Below, one piece after another: positions 1 through 11,016 of a DNA stretch of 64,000 nucleotides. The stretch is taken from assembly GCF_000002235.5 (NCBI RefSeq), contig NW_022145527.1, positions 336,001 through 400,000 on the forward strand. Direction: 5' to 3'. The DNA comes from Strongylocentrotus purpuratus. Its lineage: Eukaryota > Echinodermata > Echinoidea > Camarodonta > Strongylocentrotidae. The notes under the pieces were generated by a model that was not told the DNA's origin, did not search any database, and worked only from the letters and a program-made list of their open reading frames with translations. The first letter of the stretch is position 1; each line of letters starts with the position of its first letter. Made by a program: the position numbers and the translations under genes.

Positions 1-834
1 CATGAGATAAAAAGGTGATTGGTACGTTATAAGCTGTAATATGAGAAACAGGGGATACGGAAACCAGAAGATAATGAAGACTGCCACGACAAGGGAGATA
101 GTCTTAAATGCTTTCAATCGGTCATCTTGTACTGGGAGTTGCTGCTGTTGGAACTGGATGATCACTCTTTGACTCGCAATCTTTCTCGCTTGTTTGACTG
201 CGATGTGAAGAATCAAAGCATTAATGGCAAGCAGCGCAACCATTGAAATCACGATCACACAAAATATCAACCAGGTGAAGGTAACGTTCGTCGTCCCAGT
301 TAAAGGAGCCCCACAGTCCGTTTCTTTCTGGTCTTGACTTGTATGTGATCCATGCGCTAAGCTAACAGATCGGGCGGTGTTCATCAAAATACTAAGAAGC
401 CAAAGACATCCCAGGACGATGGCAATGCGTCTATACGTCACCAGGCTGGCATAACGTAACGGCTTCGTAACAGCTATGAATCGATCTGCAGTCAACACCA
501 CAATGTGAAAAAACGAAACACCAGATAGTGCACTCAAGGGTAGAGTATAGTAAAGAGTATTTTCTTCAGCTAAGCACAATGCATAGAATTTAAAGACGGA
601 TGCATACACATATAGTGGAATCCCAACAAGGGCGTCAAGGAGATTAGAGATAGCAAGGCTCACAATAATGGCATTTGTTGGTGTTCGGAGGCTGTACTGT
701 CTGTAAACTGCTAACACTAACAGGGCGTTGCCGACGATGACGCAAGGTAGAAAAGGAGTAATACATACCATGACAACTATTTTGCCAGCAAATTGATGAC
801 CTGCAAAAAGAGCTGGTTCCGTACTTTCATTCAT
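1..834 (-). CDS. Lineage-B class A GPCR (B0), 3' end cut by window edge
   Basis: Single-exon seven-transmembrane receptor read on the minus strand from the ATG at 834; 278 codons are open to the window edge, so about 40 residues (TM7 and helix 8) lie outside. Visible are an N-terminal N-glycosylation site (NES, residues 2-4), TM1 Asn1.50, TM2 with SLAISN (Asn where most class A receptors have Asp2.50), DRF at the end of TM3, KPLRY in loop 2, the TM4 Trp, an extracellular-loop-2 Cys (DCGAP), NVTF before TM5, a Gln-rich third intracellular loop and FWF in TM6. I translated the whole segment by hand and found no stop or shift. It is divergent from A0, about 2.8 kb away. Ligand and G protein are unknown. 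Confidence 0.9.
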   Translation of the reverse strand, partial: MNESTEPALFAGHQFAGKIVVMVCITPFLPCVIVGNALLVLAVYRQYSLRTPTNAIIVSLAISNLLDALVGIPLYVYASVFKFYALCLAEENTLYYTLPLSALSGVSFFHIVVLTADRFIAVTKPLRYASLVTYRRIAIVLGCLWLLSILMNTARSVSLAHGSHTSQDQKETDCGAPLTGTTNVTFTWLIFCVIVISMVALLAINALILHIAVKQARKIASQRVIIQFQQQQLPVQDDRLKAFKTISLVVAVFIIFWFPYPLFLILQLITYQSPFYLM

Positions 835-1394
835 TTTGATGATACTATTTAAAATGCAACTAAAAAGACTAGTTGAGATACAAATCGTGAAGCTGCGATG
901 AATCTGAATCTCTCACGAAATAGGACTGGCCAAGCTATTTAAGACGAAAGTATTTACCGGGTTATATCTGCACATGAACAAGATCGAAATCTGTTAATGG
1001 CAGTTTAAAGAACTGAATGTAAGTGCAAGGTTGTTTGTTTTCTGGTAAGTCCAATGATCGAGCCGATGGCAGAACCAAAATGGAACATCTCCGGACAGCG
1101 TATCGTGCAATTCCCGCCATACACCGCGTAATGTGAGTGACTGTATGCTGACAAAGTGTTCAATTAAGAGTCACAACGGTTATTAACTCGTGTAGGTTGT
1201 CAGATATAATCTCTGCCTGGCTATCCAACGGTGGGCTGTTCCCTTAAATGGAATAAATTATGTACATCGTATGAAAGAAAACCTACGCTTTTTATAACTC
1301 ACGAACTTGCTCTCAGTATATTCATACATAGAAATCCAGTAAACAAAAACAAGTAATGAAACTAGAACGAGCAATGGCAAAAGTAATTAAAGAA
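835..1394. other. B0 upstream region
   Basis: No gene seen. The first ~125 bases upstream of the B0 start carry the block found upstream of every other B gene (here about 880-940: GCGATGAATCTGAATCTCTC, then ACTGGCCAAG), probably 5' UTR or core promoter. The rest, to the SINE relic, is also shared with the other B loci. Short ORFs here have no recognisable protein. Confidence 0.4.
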
Positions 1395-1535
1395 GCGCGA
1401 TATCTCAGTGGTAGGGCAGTGGTCTAGTAACCGATAAGTCCCGGGTTCAAGACTAAGTTAATAATAAACTACAGTGCCCTTTTTGTAAGGCATTATTCCT
1501 CACTCCAAATCAGCCGGAGAGGTGTCGGTCCACAG
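1395..1535 (+). repeat. tRNA-derived SINE relic upstream of B0
   Basis: A degraded tRNA-like head (pol III A-box-like region, weaker here than in the other copies, and a B-box-like GGTTCAAGAC near 1444) is followed by a body with AAGGCATTATTCCTCA and CAGCCGGAGAGG. The same relic occurs about 510-790 bp upstream of each of the other B genes. The body matches the 3' SINE fragment at 61298, which shows that this is a dispersed repeat and not a tRNA gene. Edges are approximate. Confidence 0.7.
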
Positions 1536-2011
1536 TTTTTTTTTTTTCTAACTCGGTTTTTAATGTTTTACCTGGTTATCTGTGAAGTGCCTTCATGCCT
1601 TCTTTACGCAGAAAAATCTTCAGCATGTTTAGAAACACTGACGACAGCACTGACGTGGTCAAGAGAAACTGGATGTATAACTAAAATTATTTCGTTCTAC
1701 AAAATAATTGGCGGAGACTCAGTAACTACAAAGTATACTCCATATTAACATAAATATCTCCTTCTCACGCACACACACGCACACATACTCAACCACGCGC
1801 ACACACTCCACCTTATGAGGTAATGCCTCTATGGTTTCAGCGATCGACATGTAGTTGAAGCACTAAAAATCAACTTTTCACTATGAATCTATGTAATGTT
1901 TTTGATAAGTATTCTTTATTCTTTGATCGATTTCCCTTCTAATTTCACTCATAATAATATGCTTTTTGTGTGTGCGATATTGTATTCCCTCTAGTTAAAT
2001 TAGTTGTACTA

Positions 2012-2255
2012 GAACCCACCCCCCCCCCCAAAAAAAAAAAAAAAATAATAATAATAATAACAAATAAATAAATAAATAAAATAAAATAAAAAAATAAAAA
2101 AATAAAAAAATTAGAAAAAATAAAAAATGAATAAATTAATTAATTAATTAATTAATTAATAAATAAAATTTTTAAAAATAAAAATAATAATAATAATAAT
2201 AGTAATAAGAAATAAGTAAATAATAATAATAATTGTATACTACATTCCTTTAAAA
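2012..2255 (+). repeat. Low-complexity C/A and AAT/AATT tract
   Basis: A run of C then A is followed by (AAT)n, (AAAT)n and (TTAA)n-like simple sequence. It recurs in copy 2 at about 11652-11885 with homopolymer length changes, and much shortened near 42178-42220. Confidence 0.9.
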
Positions 2256-3548
2256 AAGGGGGCACCAGGCAATTGTGCCACCCCACCCCCTTCCTCGATT
2301 TCCAATTCTTTCATGAGGATCGAGTTACAAGTATTATCAACACCTTCATAATTAACAGGCTGTCGCTCAAAAATGGTAATTGCAATAAGGCCTTTGGACC
2401 TATAATATCTACGTGAAATTCGATATTGCTGGCATCAAATTTTTTTCAAATGAGGAAAGTGGAAAAGACTGTGAGAAAGTGAGACTATAGGACGGATATG
2501 GAGTGACATCTAATGAAATTCTAGGATTGATTTCTAATAACTGGAATGGATTGACTGATACTGCTTTTGTTACGGTTTTTACATATTAAAAAAACCTTCT
2601 ATCGCAAGGTCTCGATAAAAACATGTATGAAAGACACGAGAAAGTCAAAGTATTGTGTAGTCTTATATATTAATGCGCAATTTTGTTACTGTATGGAACT
2701 ACATGGTCTAAACTTCGGCTTTTCAAAATAAAAATGATTGAACTGTGATATATGACGCAGGTATAATTACTTTTGAAATGCGCCCACTTAGCATGCTGGC
2801 AAGCGATCAAGGATCAACTTTCTGGTACAAATTTACAAAGGGAAGGAGAGGGAGCATGGATCATTTCGTGTTGTAGCACGAACGAATTGAATGCTGTCAA
2901 TGCCCTCGCTCCATCATCAAACCATTTCCGACAGGTTCAGTATCATTAATTTTCGGAATCAGAAGAAATATGTAAAAGACGCGTGAAGGACAGATCCTAC
3001 TTTATTCAGGAGATGTTGTGTTTTCGCATTTCATGATATTGACTACGATTACCTTGTCAGGACTGATCCAGGATTTCCAAAAGAAGGGGAAGAGTTCTGA
3101 AAATGTTGACTTAATTTATTTTTGTTTGTCTGGAATATGATTTCAGGAACTGCTTCAGCTCTTTAAGTCGAAGGGTAGGGTATATTGAGCAAAAGAAAGA
3201 TATATATCAGAGGTATCTATATATTTTAAGAGTTTTAGCAACCCGCACTCCAGAATGGGATACGCCCCTTACGCATCCGTGTCTGTATTTTCTCGCGGAC
3301 ATGTACGTCATCAGATGATAGCTTGAATGGTCACACGGATGTAAGATTGATACTTATCCAGTGAACCAGATACACAGACCCAGCATAGCGCAAGATTTAT
3401 TTATTTATGCGTACCAAACAGACTGCCCATGTCGGTGCCTACGAGAACTATCTGTTGAGACACTCGTGTGTGTCAAGTCTGGCGTTTGATTCGCGACGGA
3501 CAGCGGAAAAGTTTTATTGGCTTTCGACCGGCTTACATCCGAAAGCGA

Positions 3549-3643
3549 GGCGCTAAATAACAAATATAATACATCGTATCCTCATTCGAGAAGGATAGAA
3601 AGAGCTAAAGTAGATTGTTTTACCGAGAAAGAATGAGGTAAGA
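3549..3643 (+). promoter_or_regulatory. Conserved upstream block of lineage-A genes (A0)
   Basis: GGCGCTAAATAA lies 95 bp before the A0 ATG and is kept before every complete A 5' end: 13178 (95 bp), 33872 (88 bp), 43478 (95 bp) and 55113 (83 bp). TAAATA could act as a TATA-like element, giving a 5' UTR of roughly 55-65 bases. The leader ends with GATAAGG/AATGAGG followed by GTAARA just before ATG. Conservation between recent paralogs is weak evidence, so the promoter role is an inference. Confidence 0.35.
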
Positions 3644-4585
3644 ATGACGAATTCCACCTATTCCGAAAACCTGCACGACAGTGGGTATTTCTTTGCGCTG
3701 ATGTTGACAATTATGGCTGTGCTGGCGCCGTTCATCATTATTGGGAATTTGTTCGTCGTCTTGGCCGTTTACAAAAACTACAATCTACGAACGCCGACGA
3801 ACTTTATCCTAACAAGTCTAGCAGTCAATGATATGGTGTCAAGTGTGGCTCTTGCTCTTGCCTGCTACCCAGCCGTATTTTCGCAAAAGACCTGGTACCC
3901 TAACATGGCGGACTTGCTATGGTTACCAATTTTCACTTTGTGTTCGAGTACACTGCTCCACATTGTTGCCCTGACCGTAGACCGGTATATTGCAGTAACA
4001 AAACCGCTTAGATATCCTACATTGGTTACTCCGAAACGCGTTGGTTACGCGATAGCATCCATTTGGATACTTAGCCTGATCTTTCTCGTATTACGCGGTT
4101 ACATTGACCTAAACGAAGTTCAAAATGCCAACCGCGGTAGAGAGCCGCACAGCCTCGGGTTCGTAATATTCAGCTTGGTCATCGTCTCACTTTTGGTCCT
4201 TACACTGTTGGTGATTGTCGTCTCTAACCTCCGCATAATGCAGATCGCCGTCAGGCAGGCAAGAGCCATAGCGAATCAAACAATCAACGATCAAAATAAC
4301 TGCGTCGCACCGGGAGCGGTGGAGCGGAGGCTCAAAGCGGTCAAGACTACCGGCATCATAGTCGGTGTTCTTGTGTTTTTTTGGTCTCCATATATCGTGT
4401 TCTTCACTCTTCATTTAACGCCGTTAGCGGACAAAGCATCAATGGTCTATCTAAATCTTTGTTTCCTGGTAGCAATAGCTATTTCTGCCGCACTCAATCC
4501 TTTCATATATCATCATAGAGATAGGGAGTTCCGCAACACCTTCCTAGAAATATTTCGAGCTGCGTCAAACAAATTCAAGTGCTAA
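3644..4585 (+). CDS. Lineage-A class A GPCR (A0), 313 aa
   Basis: Intact single-exon receptor for the plasma membrane. Residues: NST glycosylation site 3-5; TM1 about 17-43 with Asn35 (1.50); TM2 with SLAVND, Asp63 (2.50); TM3 ending DRY 113-115; KPLRY 120-124; TM4 Trp141; TM5 172-196 without the usual Pro5.50; TM6 with FWSP, Trp247 and Pro249; TM7 NPFIY 285-289; helix 8 HHRDREFRNTFLEIF; terminal Cys313. No Cys sits at 3.25 and none is in loop 2, so the usual TM3-ECL2 disulfide is absent. The DRY, loop-3 and TM7/helix-8 stretches look adenosine-receptor-like, but 6.55 is Phe and 7.43 is Ala, not the adenosine contacts Asn and His. Ligand unknown. Nucleotide and protein sequence appear identical to A1. 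Confidence 0.95.
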   Translation: MTNSTYSENLHDSGYFFALMLTIMAVLAPFIIIGNLFVVLAVYKNYNLRTPTNFILTSLAVNDMVSSVALALACYPAVFSQKTWYPNMADLLWLPIFTLCSSTLLHIVALTVDRYIAVTKPLRYPTLVTPKRVGYAIASIWILSLIFLVLRGYIDLNEVQNANRGREPHSLGFVIFSLVIVSLLVLTLLVIVVSNLRIMQIAVRQARAIANQTINDQNNCVAPGAVERRLKAVKTTGIIVGVLVFFWSPYIVFFTLHLTPLADKASMVYLNLCFLVAIAISAALNPFIYHHRDREFRNTFLEIFRAASNKFKC

Positions 4586-4810
4586 GATGTGTTCTCTTCA
4601 TATATCCCCGAAATATTTCGAGCTGCATACATTAAGTTCAAGAGCTAAGATTTATTCCCTTCATATATCATCGTAGAGACAGAGATTTTCGTTCAAGAGC
4701 TAAGATTCAATCCCTTCATAATTGTCATCACATAGACAGAGTTTCGCAGCGCTCAACTCGAAGTATTTCGAGCTGCGTCTAACAGGATCAAGCGCCAAGA
4801 TCTTATGTAG
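4586..4810 (+). repeat. Degenerate helix-8/C-tail repeats after A0
   Basis: Downstream of the A0 stop the last ~80 coding bases recur in decayed form: the CGAAATATTTCGAGCTGC core at about 4603-4621 and a variant near 4760, with CATCGTAGAGACAGAG near 4670 and AAGTTCAAGAGCTAAG several times. The same arrangement follows every A gene and is best preserved behind A4 (44518-45060). Confidence 0.8.
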
Positions 4811-6504
4811 GCTCAATCTGTAAGAACTACCGCTATAATAACTAGATGTTAAATATCTTAAAAGACGCAGATTCACACCGATTTAATTTTTTTTTTTTTT
4901 AATTGCTCATTGTATATTTTCAGAACCATGTATTTACTGGTTTGACATTGATGTTATTTTGAAATATGTTGATGTTATGAACTAAGCTTATCGGTGTTAT
5001 CGAATGGTCGTGGAGCTACGACGTTTTTTTAAAACTTTTTAGCTTAGGCAATTCCAATAGCTTGTTCGTCCCCTATTGAAATATCTAAACGTGATTTCTA
5101 TTCCTTAGGCAATTTGAAATTATCTTTAATTGACACTACATGTTCCTCCTGCGATCCTATTTTCGTAGAAAGCGCGGTTGTATTAGATGTGGCGATCTAA
5201 ACAACTACTATCCTCCTGATTTAGGTTCTAAACAATGATAAGAATATTAACAACCGGAAGTTTAGTGCATTTAACTATTGTCAGAATAAAAGCGGAATCG
5301 GTTTCAAATCGTAGACAATCGCAGTATTGGTCTGACGTCATTACGATTATGAGGCGATTTAGCTTTTCCCCCTCCAAGGAAGCATAAAATCTCTTGAAAT
5401 TGAGATTTTGTTAATCATATGACTTTCCAGATCCTCGGTTATTAAAGTGACTCGGTGACATTGTTGAAGGTTGATGAAAAAATTGCTTAATTTGTGTATA
5501 AAATTTTATTTTGTATATTCCTTCTACTGTACTAGCCCTCTGACATGCAAATAAATCCTGAACAAATTCTCAAACCACGAAGATATCTATGATTTTCTTT
5601 GAAGGCGTCACGGTGCAACACCCTCTAACAGTGATTAAAAGTAAATTCTCCAAACCATTTTTGAGTTTTCCCAACCGTTTTTCCATGAAAAAAAGACATG
5701 ACACAGGCTATTACAAAAATGTCTGGAATGGTATATATGTAGAGCCAATTTATTACTTTGTGACGATTTACATTCACCTAAAATTTTAATAATATAGTTG
5801 GGATAATTCAGGAATCGATAGGATCAGTTTTTCCCAATTTTTATCATTAAAAATGATCCGTTTTCACTCAAATTTTCAGATAATTGTATATTCAGCATTG
5901 AAGTCACTACCTTAGCACCACTATCTCTCATCTGAACAATGTTAGCAAGTCCCTTTAAGATTCCAAATATTTGAATGCTTATATAAAAGTCTTTCAAAAT
6001 CGGTTCGTAGTCATGGAGTGTGAGCCGCGCTTAAAATGCCTCTGAGATCATGTTCGTTATTGCATTTACAATTTTACAAAAGCCAGAAATTAAAACCAAT
6101 AAAACTTTGATATTTTCAAATGGTACGACACTGGGAGCTACATGTGTATAAAGGCTAATTATTTCGAAACTACTTTGAAAGGCGCAGCAAAAACGTTAGG
6201 TCATAATGTAAAGCAACAATGTGCTGTGCATACTACAAATAAAATCGGAATGTTTTAATCACCATGATAGAGTTTTTTGTAATGAAACATAAAACACTGA
6301 AAAAAAATATCTTTAGTAGGTCACGAGGTTTTATTATTTTTCTGTAGGTACATGCAGTAAAGAATGGGTTCTTTGACATTTAGATTAAGATTCATACTTC
6401 ATTTGGCATTTCACAATGATGATTATGGGTCATGTGTCAACAGTGAATATAAACATTCGAGCTTCAGTCACAATGACGTGACCAACAAGAGACTGATTAA
6501 TATA
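4811..6504 (+). other. A0-to-B1 tail-to-tail spacer, first part
   Basis: No gene recognised. AT-rich sequence, homologous to the spacers after A1, A4 and (in part) A3 and A5. Short ORFs such as 5589-5789 have no recognisable domain and exist as copies only because the segment is duplicated. Several AATAAA-like hexamers are present, but I cannot assign one to A0. Confidence 0.6.
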
Positions 6505-6694
6505 CCGTCAAACCTGCTTTATTGACCACCTGTCTACAAAGACCACCTGTCTACAAAGGCCATATTTGTTGTTTCCCTTGAAAATGGTTTCTCATTGAAG
6601 CATGTACTGAAGGAACCTCTCTACAAAGACCACCTGTCTACAAAGACCACTTGTTATGTTTCCTTTGGGTGGTCGCTATAGACAGGTTTGACTG
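6505..6694. mobile_element. 190-bp MITE with TA target duplication
   Basis: The ends are inverted copies (CCGTCAAACCTGCTTTATTG at the left; the right end reads CAGTCAAACCTGTCTATAGC on the minus strand), flanked by TA on both sides. Paralogous spacers without the insert read ...GATTAATATACATTG..., an exact empty site (for example near 24835 and 46405). Several GACCACCTGTCTACAAA motifs lie inside. TA duplication and size suggest a Tc1/mariner-type non-autonomous element. Confidence 0.85.
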
Positions 6695-6774
6695 TACATT
6701 GAATTACATTACCACAATGGCAAGGAAGCAATCAGTTTGGGGTCGGAGTGGCGGTGTGACTGGGGTACATTATG

Positions 6775-7097
6775 CAGAGGTGTCATCGTGGTCGAGTGGA
6801 TATGTCACCGGTCTGTGGATTACAAGGTCCGCGGTTCCAGTCCCGCCGCGGCACTAATGTCCTTTTACCTTCTACATTTGCCAATTTCCACCCAGGTGTT
6901 AAATGGGTACCCGGTAGGATACGAAAGCTAATGTTGTTTGATTAGCAAGTGGCGTTTGTAAAATGGCGACTGGCTGTAATGCTCCCCAGGGAGTGGAGAA
7001 TGTGCATACATTGTGTGCGGATAATCATGAATCCGATGACCGGGGTAATGATATATATCTGCGCTATATAAGGACGAACTATTATTATTATTATTTT
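6775..7097 (+). mobile_element. tRNA-derived SINE with (ATT)n tail
   Basis: The head has an A-box-like TGGTCGAGTGG and B-box-like GGTTCCAGTCCC, and the body ends CGCTATATAAGGACGAAC followed by (ATT)n. Spacers lacking it read GGGTATATTATGTCACATTA across the site (near 46470). At 38581 and 24921 only its first ~30 bases remain (CAGAGGTGTCGTGGT...). So the insertion is older than some duplications and was later truncated in other units. Confidence 0.85.
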
Positions 7098-7542
7098 GTC
7101 AGATTAAAATGACAGCTTAATTCATTATCTTAATCCAGCGCAAATGAACGTGTTTGTGTACAATAATCATTGAAATTATATAGTCCAAGCATAAAGTGAC
7201 CACAAAATGTTTTACAGAATCAAAGGCTACAGAAACCAAAAATTCTAAATAAAATAGCTTTAATTGACCTTTAAATGTGCAATTACAGTACTTACTATAA
7301 CCCCGGAGGAGTTATGACTGTCCAATATTTGCTCATTACCTATAAAAAATCACAGATACAAGCACCGGATTGCGGGGGATGATTATAATTATGTTACATG
7401 TCATTTTATCCTAGATATCCATTTGACACATTACTTTGTTCATTGCTACATTAATCAAACAGGTTGACTGCCACTGACATAAAATCTTATTCAGATCAGA
7501 TTGCTCATGTATCGTTTCCACTTATCATCTTGATGAATTGTG
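7098..7542 (+). other. Intergenic spacer between SINE and TA element
   Basis: No gene. The sequence is shared by all B downstream regions, including the GACCTTTAAATGTGCAATTACAGTAC stretch (about 7267 on) and GATTGCGGGGGATGATTATA near 7368. The minus-strand ORF at 7491-7793 crosses the edge of the TA element and matches nothing I know. Confidence 0.5.
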
Positions 7543-7544
7543 TA

Positions 7545-7840
7545 GGGTAGGTGTAGGGAATTGGAGACCGCAGGGAATTGGAAATCACCAAGCTTGAACC
7601 TATCACTCTCTGTCTGTATTGGCTCCAATATTGCTATAGCGCCATTTGTGGCTTTAACAACACTACTGCATAATATATCCAATTCATTTTGAAGACTACA
7701 ATGTGCTCTTTCTCCGAGAAAATTGGCAAAATTGACCAAGGTAACCAATTTAGATCGTAACATTTTGCTCTGATATAAAAACACAATTTTCATTGAATGT
7801 TGTGGTGTATGCAGATATTTAGGGGTGGCTCAGAGAGAAA

Positions 7841-7880
<40 letters not shown>

Positions 7881-8529
7881 AGGGAATGGAATGATCATAA
7901 TTGAATAAACATATTATTCCTAATTACATGTAATACATTGATGAAAATTAAGAGAGTCAGATTTCGGCGAGACAACAATAATCATCATACAAGTACATGC
8001 TAGAAGAGAGAAAAGGGAAGGTCAAAAGAAAAAAAGAAGGAGAGAAGTTTGAAGAGAGAGAAAGAGGGAGAGAGAGAGATGGGGTAGTTTGTTGTGAATG
8101 TCGAGTATGCCGAGGACAGTCAATGACCCGATGCTTGTTGGTTAATTGTCCATGTATAGAAATGTTTTGGGTCACATTGTTATAAAATCGTTTCAAAAGT
8201 AAAGTAAGTTCATTGGCTGCATATATCTCTTTCAAAAGGTGTTTGAACTAACTATAACAATCCCATTTTCATTCAAATTGTATTTTAAATGTCTTGATTT
8301 GTTACTGTCCTTTATTACCTTCACATGTAGGTAATGAGAGACCTCTGGTGATGAAGTCATTAATCATTGTTATCTTATTAATCAGTTACATCATGACCAC
8401 AATTTTGTTAACAAATAAAGAGAAAAAGTTACTGAAGAGAATACAAAACTTTCTGTATGTGTAACATTTTTCCTGTTTATGTAAATTATGCAAATGTGCT
8501 TAAGGGTCTCCAAATCCATACACCTACCC
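7545..8529. mobile_element. 985-bp DNA element with TA target duplication
   Basis: Left end GGGTAGGTGTAGGGAATTGG and right end (minus strand) GGGTAGGTGTATGGATTTGG form imperfect terminal inverted repeats of about 26 bp, flanked by TA. Units without it read GAATCG-TA-TATATTGATGG (near 46886), the empty site. Inside are (GA)n tracts at 7838-7879 and around 8045-8082. No transposase ORF is seen, so it is probably non-autonomous. Confidence 0.8.
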
Positions 8530-9547
8530 TATATATTGATGGTGCTCAGGATGCATATAAATTATGTTATGCGTTAATCCAAGCTTCGAAACCCGTTGCA
8601 CTCGCGCCATCATTGAGAAGTAAAGGCTCGTTCAGATCATTATGACGCGGCAAAACTGCGGATGTTTTTTTTTTTAAAGACGAGATAAAGTTCCATACAT
8701 CTCTCATTTATGTGTATCTTCTAGCACGGCGCTCAGTAAATACGCGTAAATCCTTTGTTGCACACGTTAATGAAAAAAAAACGCAACAGCTTTTTTGAGG
8801 CCGTTTTTTTTGTCGCGCCAATTGAGAATGACATCGGGTGATCAATGCAAATTGAACGGTGGAAACATTGCGTTGATCTTTCTGGCGGGTGGCATGCATG
8901 TGCAAATTGTCCTCACAAGTCCCGATTAGCGTCTGTAATGACGCATTCGGAATAACGCCTCGGGTACGACGGGTATTCAATATTGACCATATTTATTTCA
9001 GTTAATGGTCTAGAAGCCTGTCCCGAAATAGTCACCCTACTCTGCCCATAACATTAACCCCTTAGACCAATACAGTCATTAATAAAAAAAAAAAGATTGT
9101 CAGCCTGGCCGTAGCCGTTGTGTTTAGCCCCCAGAGCCCCGAAAACAAAAACAGACCCCAAAGTCGGGTCGTTTTCACTTAATCTAGCCCACGCACCAAG
9201 AGCTTTGCTACAACACCGAGGAAGCATGCAAAGAAGTAAGCCCTAAAACATCGTCAATTCCATTGCTTGCTGACTTAAGGCTCTTAATATTTAGAATTAT
9301 GAACGCGTTCGCAGCTATTGAGAGAACCATTATGTAATGAACAATGTTAGAGCTACTGCTACTTCTGACAGGCCCTCAGTCAGGTCTGTAGTTTGTAGAT
9401 TCTCACGTTAAAATGAATTAAGGTTTTGCAATAAATGTAAAGTTACTTCCAGGACAAATGGTGCTACTTTGATGTGATAATGAATAGATCACACGCTAAA
9501 ATGGCGTCAGAGGGGTTACGACGAGCATCGAAATATTACTATTTTAT
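8530..9547 (+). other. B1 3' flank
   Basis: No gene. The stretch includes the CCCCAAAGTCGGGTCGTTTTC block (near 9156) and GTTACGACGA just before the B1 stop. Both are kept downstream of every B gene and in a stranded remnant at about 58150-58280, which marks the array edge. Confidence 0.5.
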
Positions 9548-10501
9548 TCAAAATTGCCGCACGATATTTTGGAAGGCCTTTCGAAAGGCCCGATCTCTGA
9601 AGCCGTAGATGATAGGATTAACAGCCAAACTTATTGTATGCAATACCAGGAATGAATGGTTGTATACCATAATAGTAAAAGGCGATAGGTACGTTGTAAG
9701 CCGTAATATGAAATACAGGGGAATCGGAAACCAGAAGATAATGAAGACTGTCACGACAAGGGAGATAGTCTTAAATGCTTTCAATCGGTCATCTTGTACT
9801 GGGCGTTGCTGCTGTTGGAACTGAATGATCACTCTTTGACTCGCAATCTTTCTCGCTTGTTTCACTGCGATGTGAAGAATCAAAGCATTGATGGTAAGCA
9901 GCGCAACCATTGAAATCACGATCAAACAAAATAAAAACCAGGTAAAGTTTACGTTCAATGTCCCAGTTAAGCGTGCCCCACAGTCCCTTTCTTTCTCGTC
10001 TCGACTTGTTGGTGATCCATGCGCTGAGATAACAGATCGGGCGGTGTTAGGCAAAATACTAAGAAGCCAAAGACATCCCAAGACAATGGTAATGCGTCTA
10101 AACGTCACCAGGCTGGCATAACGTAACGGCTTCGTAACAGCTATGAATCGATCTGCAGTCAACGCCACAATGTGAAAAAACGAAACACCAGATAGTGCAC
10201 TCAAGGGTAAAGCATAGTAAGGAGTATTTTCTTCGGCGAAGCACGATGCATCGAATTTAAAGACGGTTGCATACACCCTCAGTGGAATCCCAACAAGGGC
10301 GTCGAGGAGATCAGAGATAGCAAGGCTCACAATAAAAGCATTTGTTGGAGTTCGGAGGCTGTAATGTCTGAAAACTGTTAGCACTAACAGGGCGTTGCTG
10401 ACGATGATGCAAGGTAGGAAAGAATAATACATACCATGACAACTATTTTGCCAGCAAATTGATGATGTGCAAAAAGAGCTGATTCCGTACTTTCATTCAT
10501 T
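9548..10501 (-). pseudogene. Lineage-B GPCR B1, single-base frameshift in TM1
   Basis: Homologous to B2 along its whole length. The family start (MNEST...) is at 10501, but one T of the run encoding I-I-S-F is missing near 10422, so the family frame is lost inside TM1. A 294-codon ORF can restart at an internal ATG (10432), lacking the extracellular N terminus with its glycosylation site and the first part of TM1. TM2 has Asp2.50 (SLAISD), and DRF, W4.50, FWFP and NPIIY are intact. It could be a young pseudogene, a segregating null allele or an assembly error in a homopolymer. Its downstream neighbour is the 1.0-kb 3' flank; it is divergent to A1. Confidence 0.85.
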
Positions 10502-11016
10502 GCGATAATACTCTTTCAATCGTAATGAAATAGGCTAGTGAAGATCCAGATTCATGGACTGCGATTTATCTGATTGTCTCACAAAATAGTGCCAAGCTAT
10601 TAAGACAAAAGTATTCACTGGGTAATATCTGCACATTAACAAGATTAAAATCTGTTAATGGCATTTTAAAGAACTGAATTTAAGTGCAAGGTTGTTTGCT
10701 TTCTGGTAAGTCCAATGATCGAGCCGATGGCAGAACATCTTCCGACAGCGTATCATGAGATTCCCGCCATACACCGTGTAATGTGAGTGACTGTATACTG
10801 ACAAAGTGTTCAATTAAGAGGCATCACGGTTATTAACTCGTGTTAGGTTGTCAGATATAATCTCTACCTGGCTATCCAACATTGAGCTGTTCTCTAAATT
10901 AAATGGAATAAATTGATGTACGTCGTATGAAAGAAAACCTACGCTGTTCATAGAAATCCAGTCAACAAAATCTGGTAATGAAACTGGAACGAGCAATGCC
11001 AAAAGTTATTAAAGAA

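Noticed and set aside
7491..7793. 100-codon minus-strand ORF, duplicated at 17120
   Set aside because: It crosses the edge of the TA-flanked element, matches no known family, and its copy is explained by the segmental duplication.
9609..9824. 71-83 codon plus-strand ORFs opposite each B gene (also at 19239, 26286, 30836, 39965, 47773, 51524)
   Set aside because: They are antisense shadows of the conserved TM6-TM7 coding sequence and recur because the B genes are duplicated.
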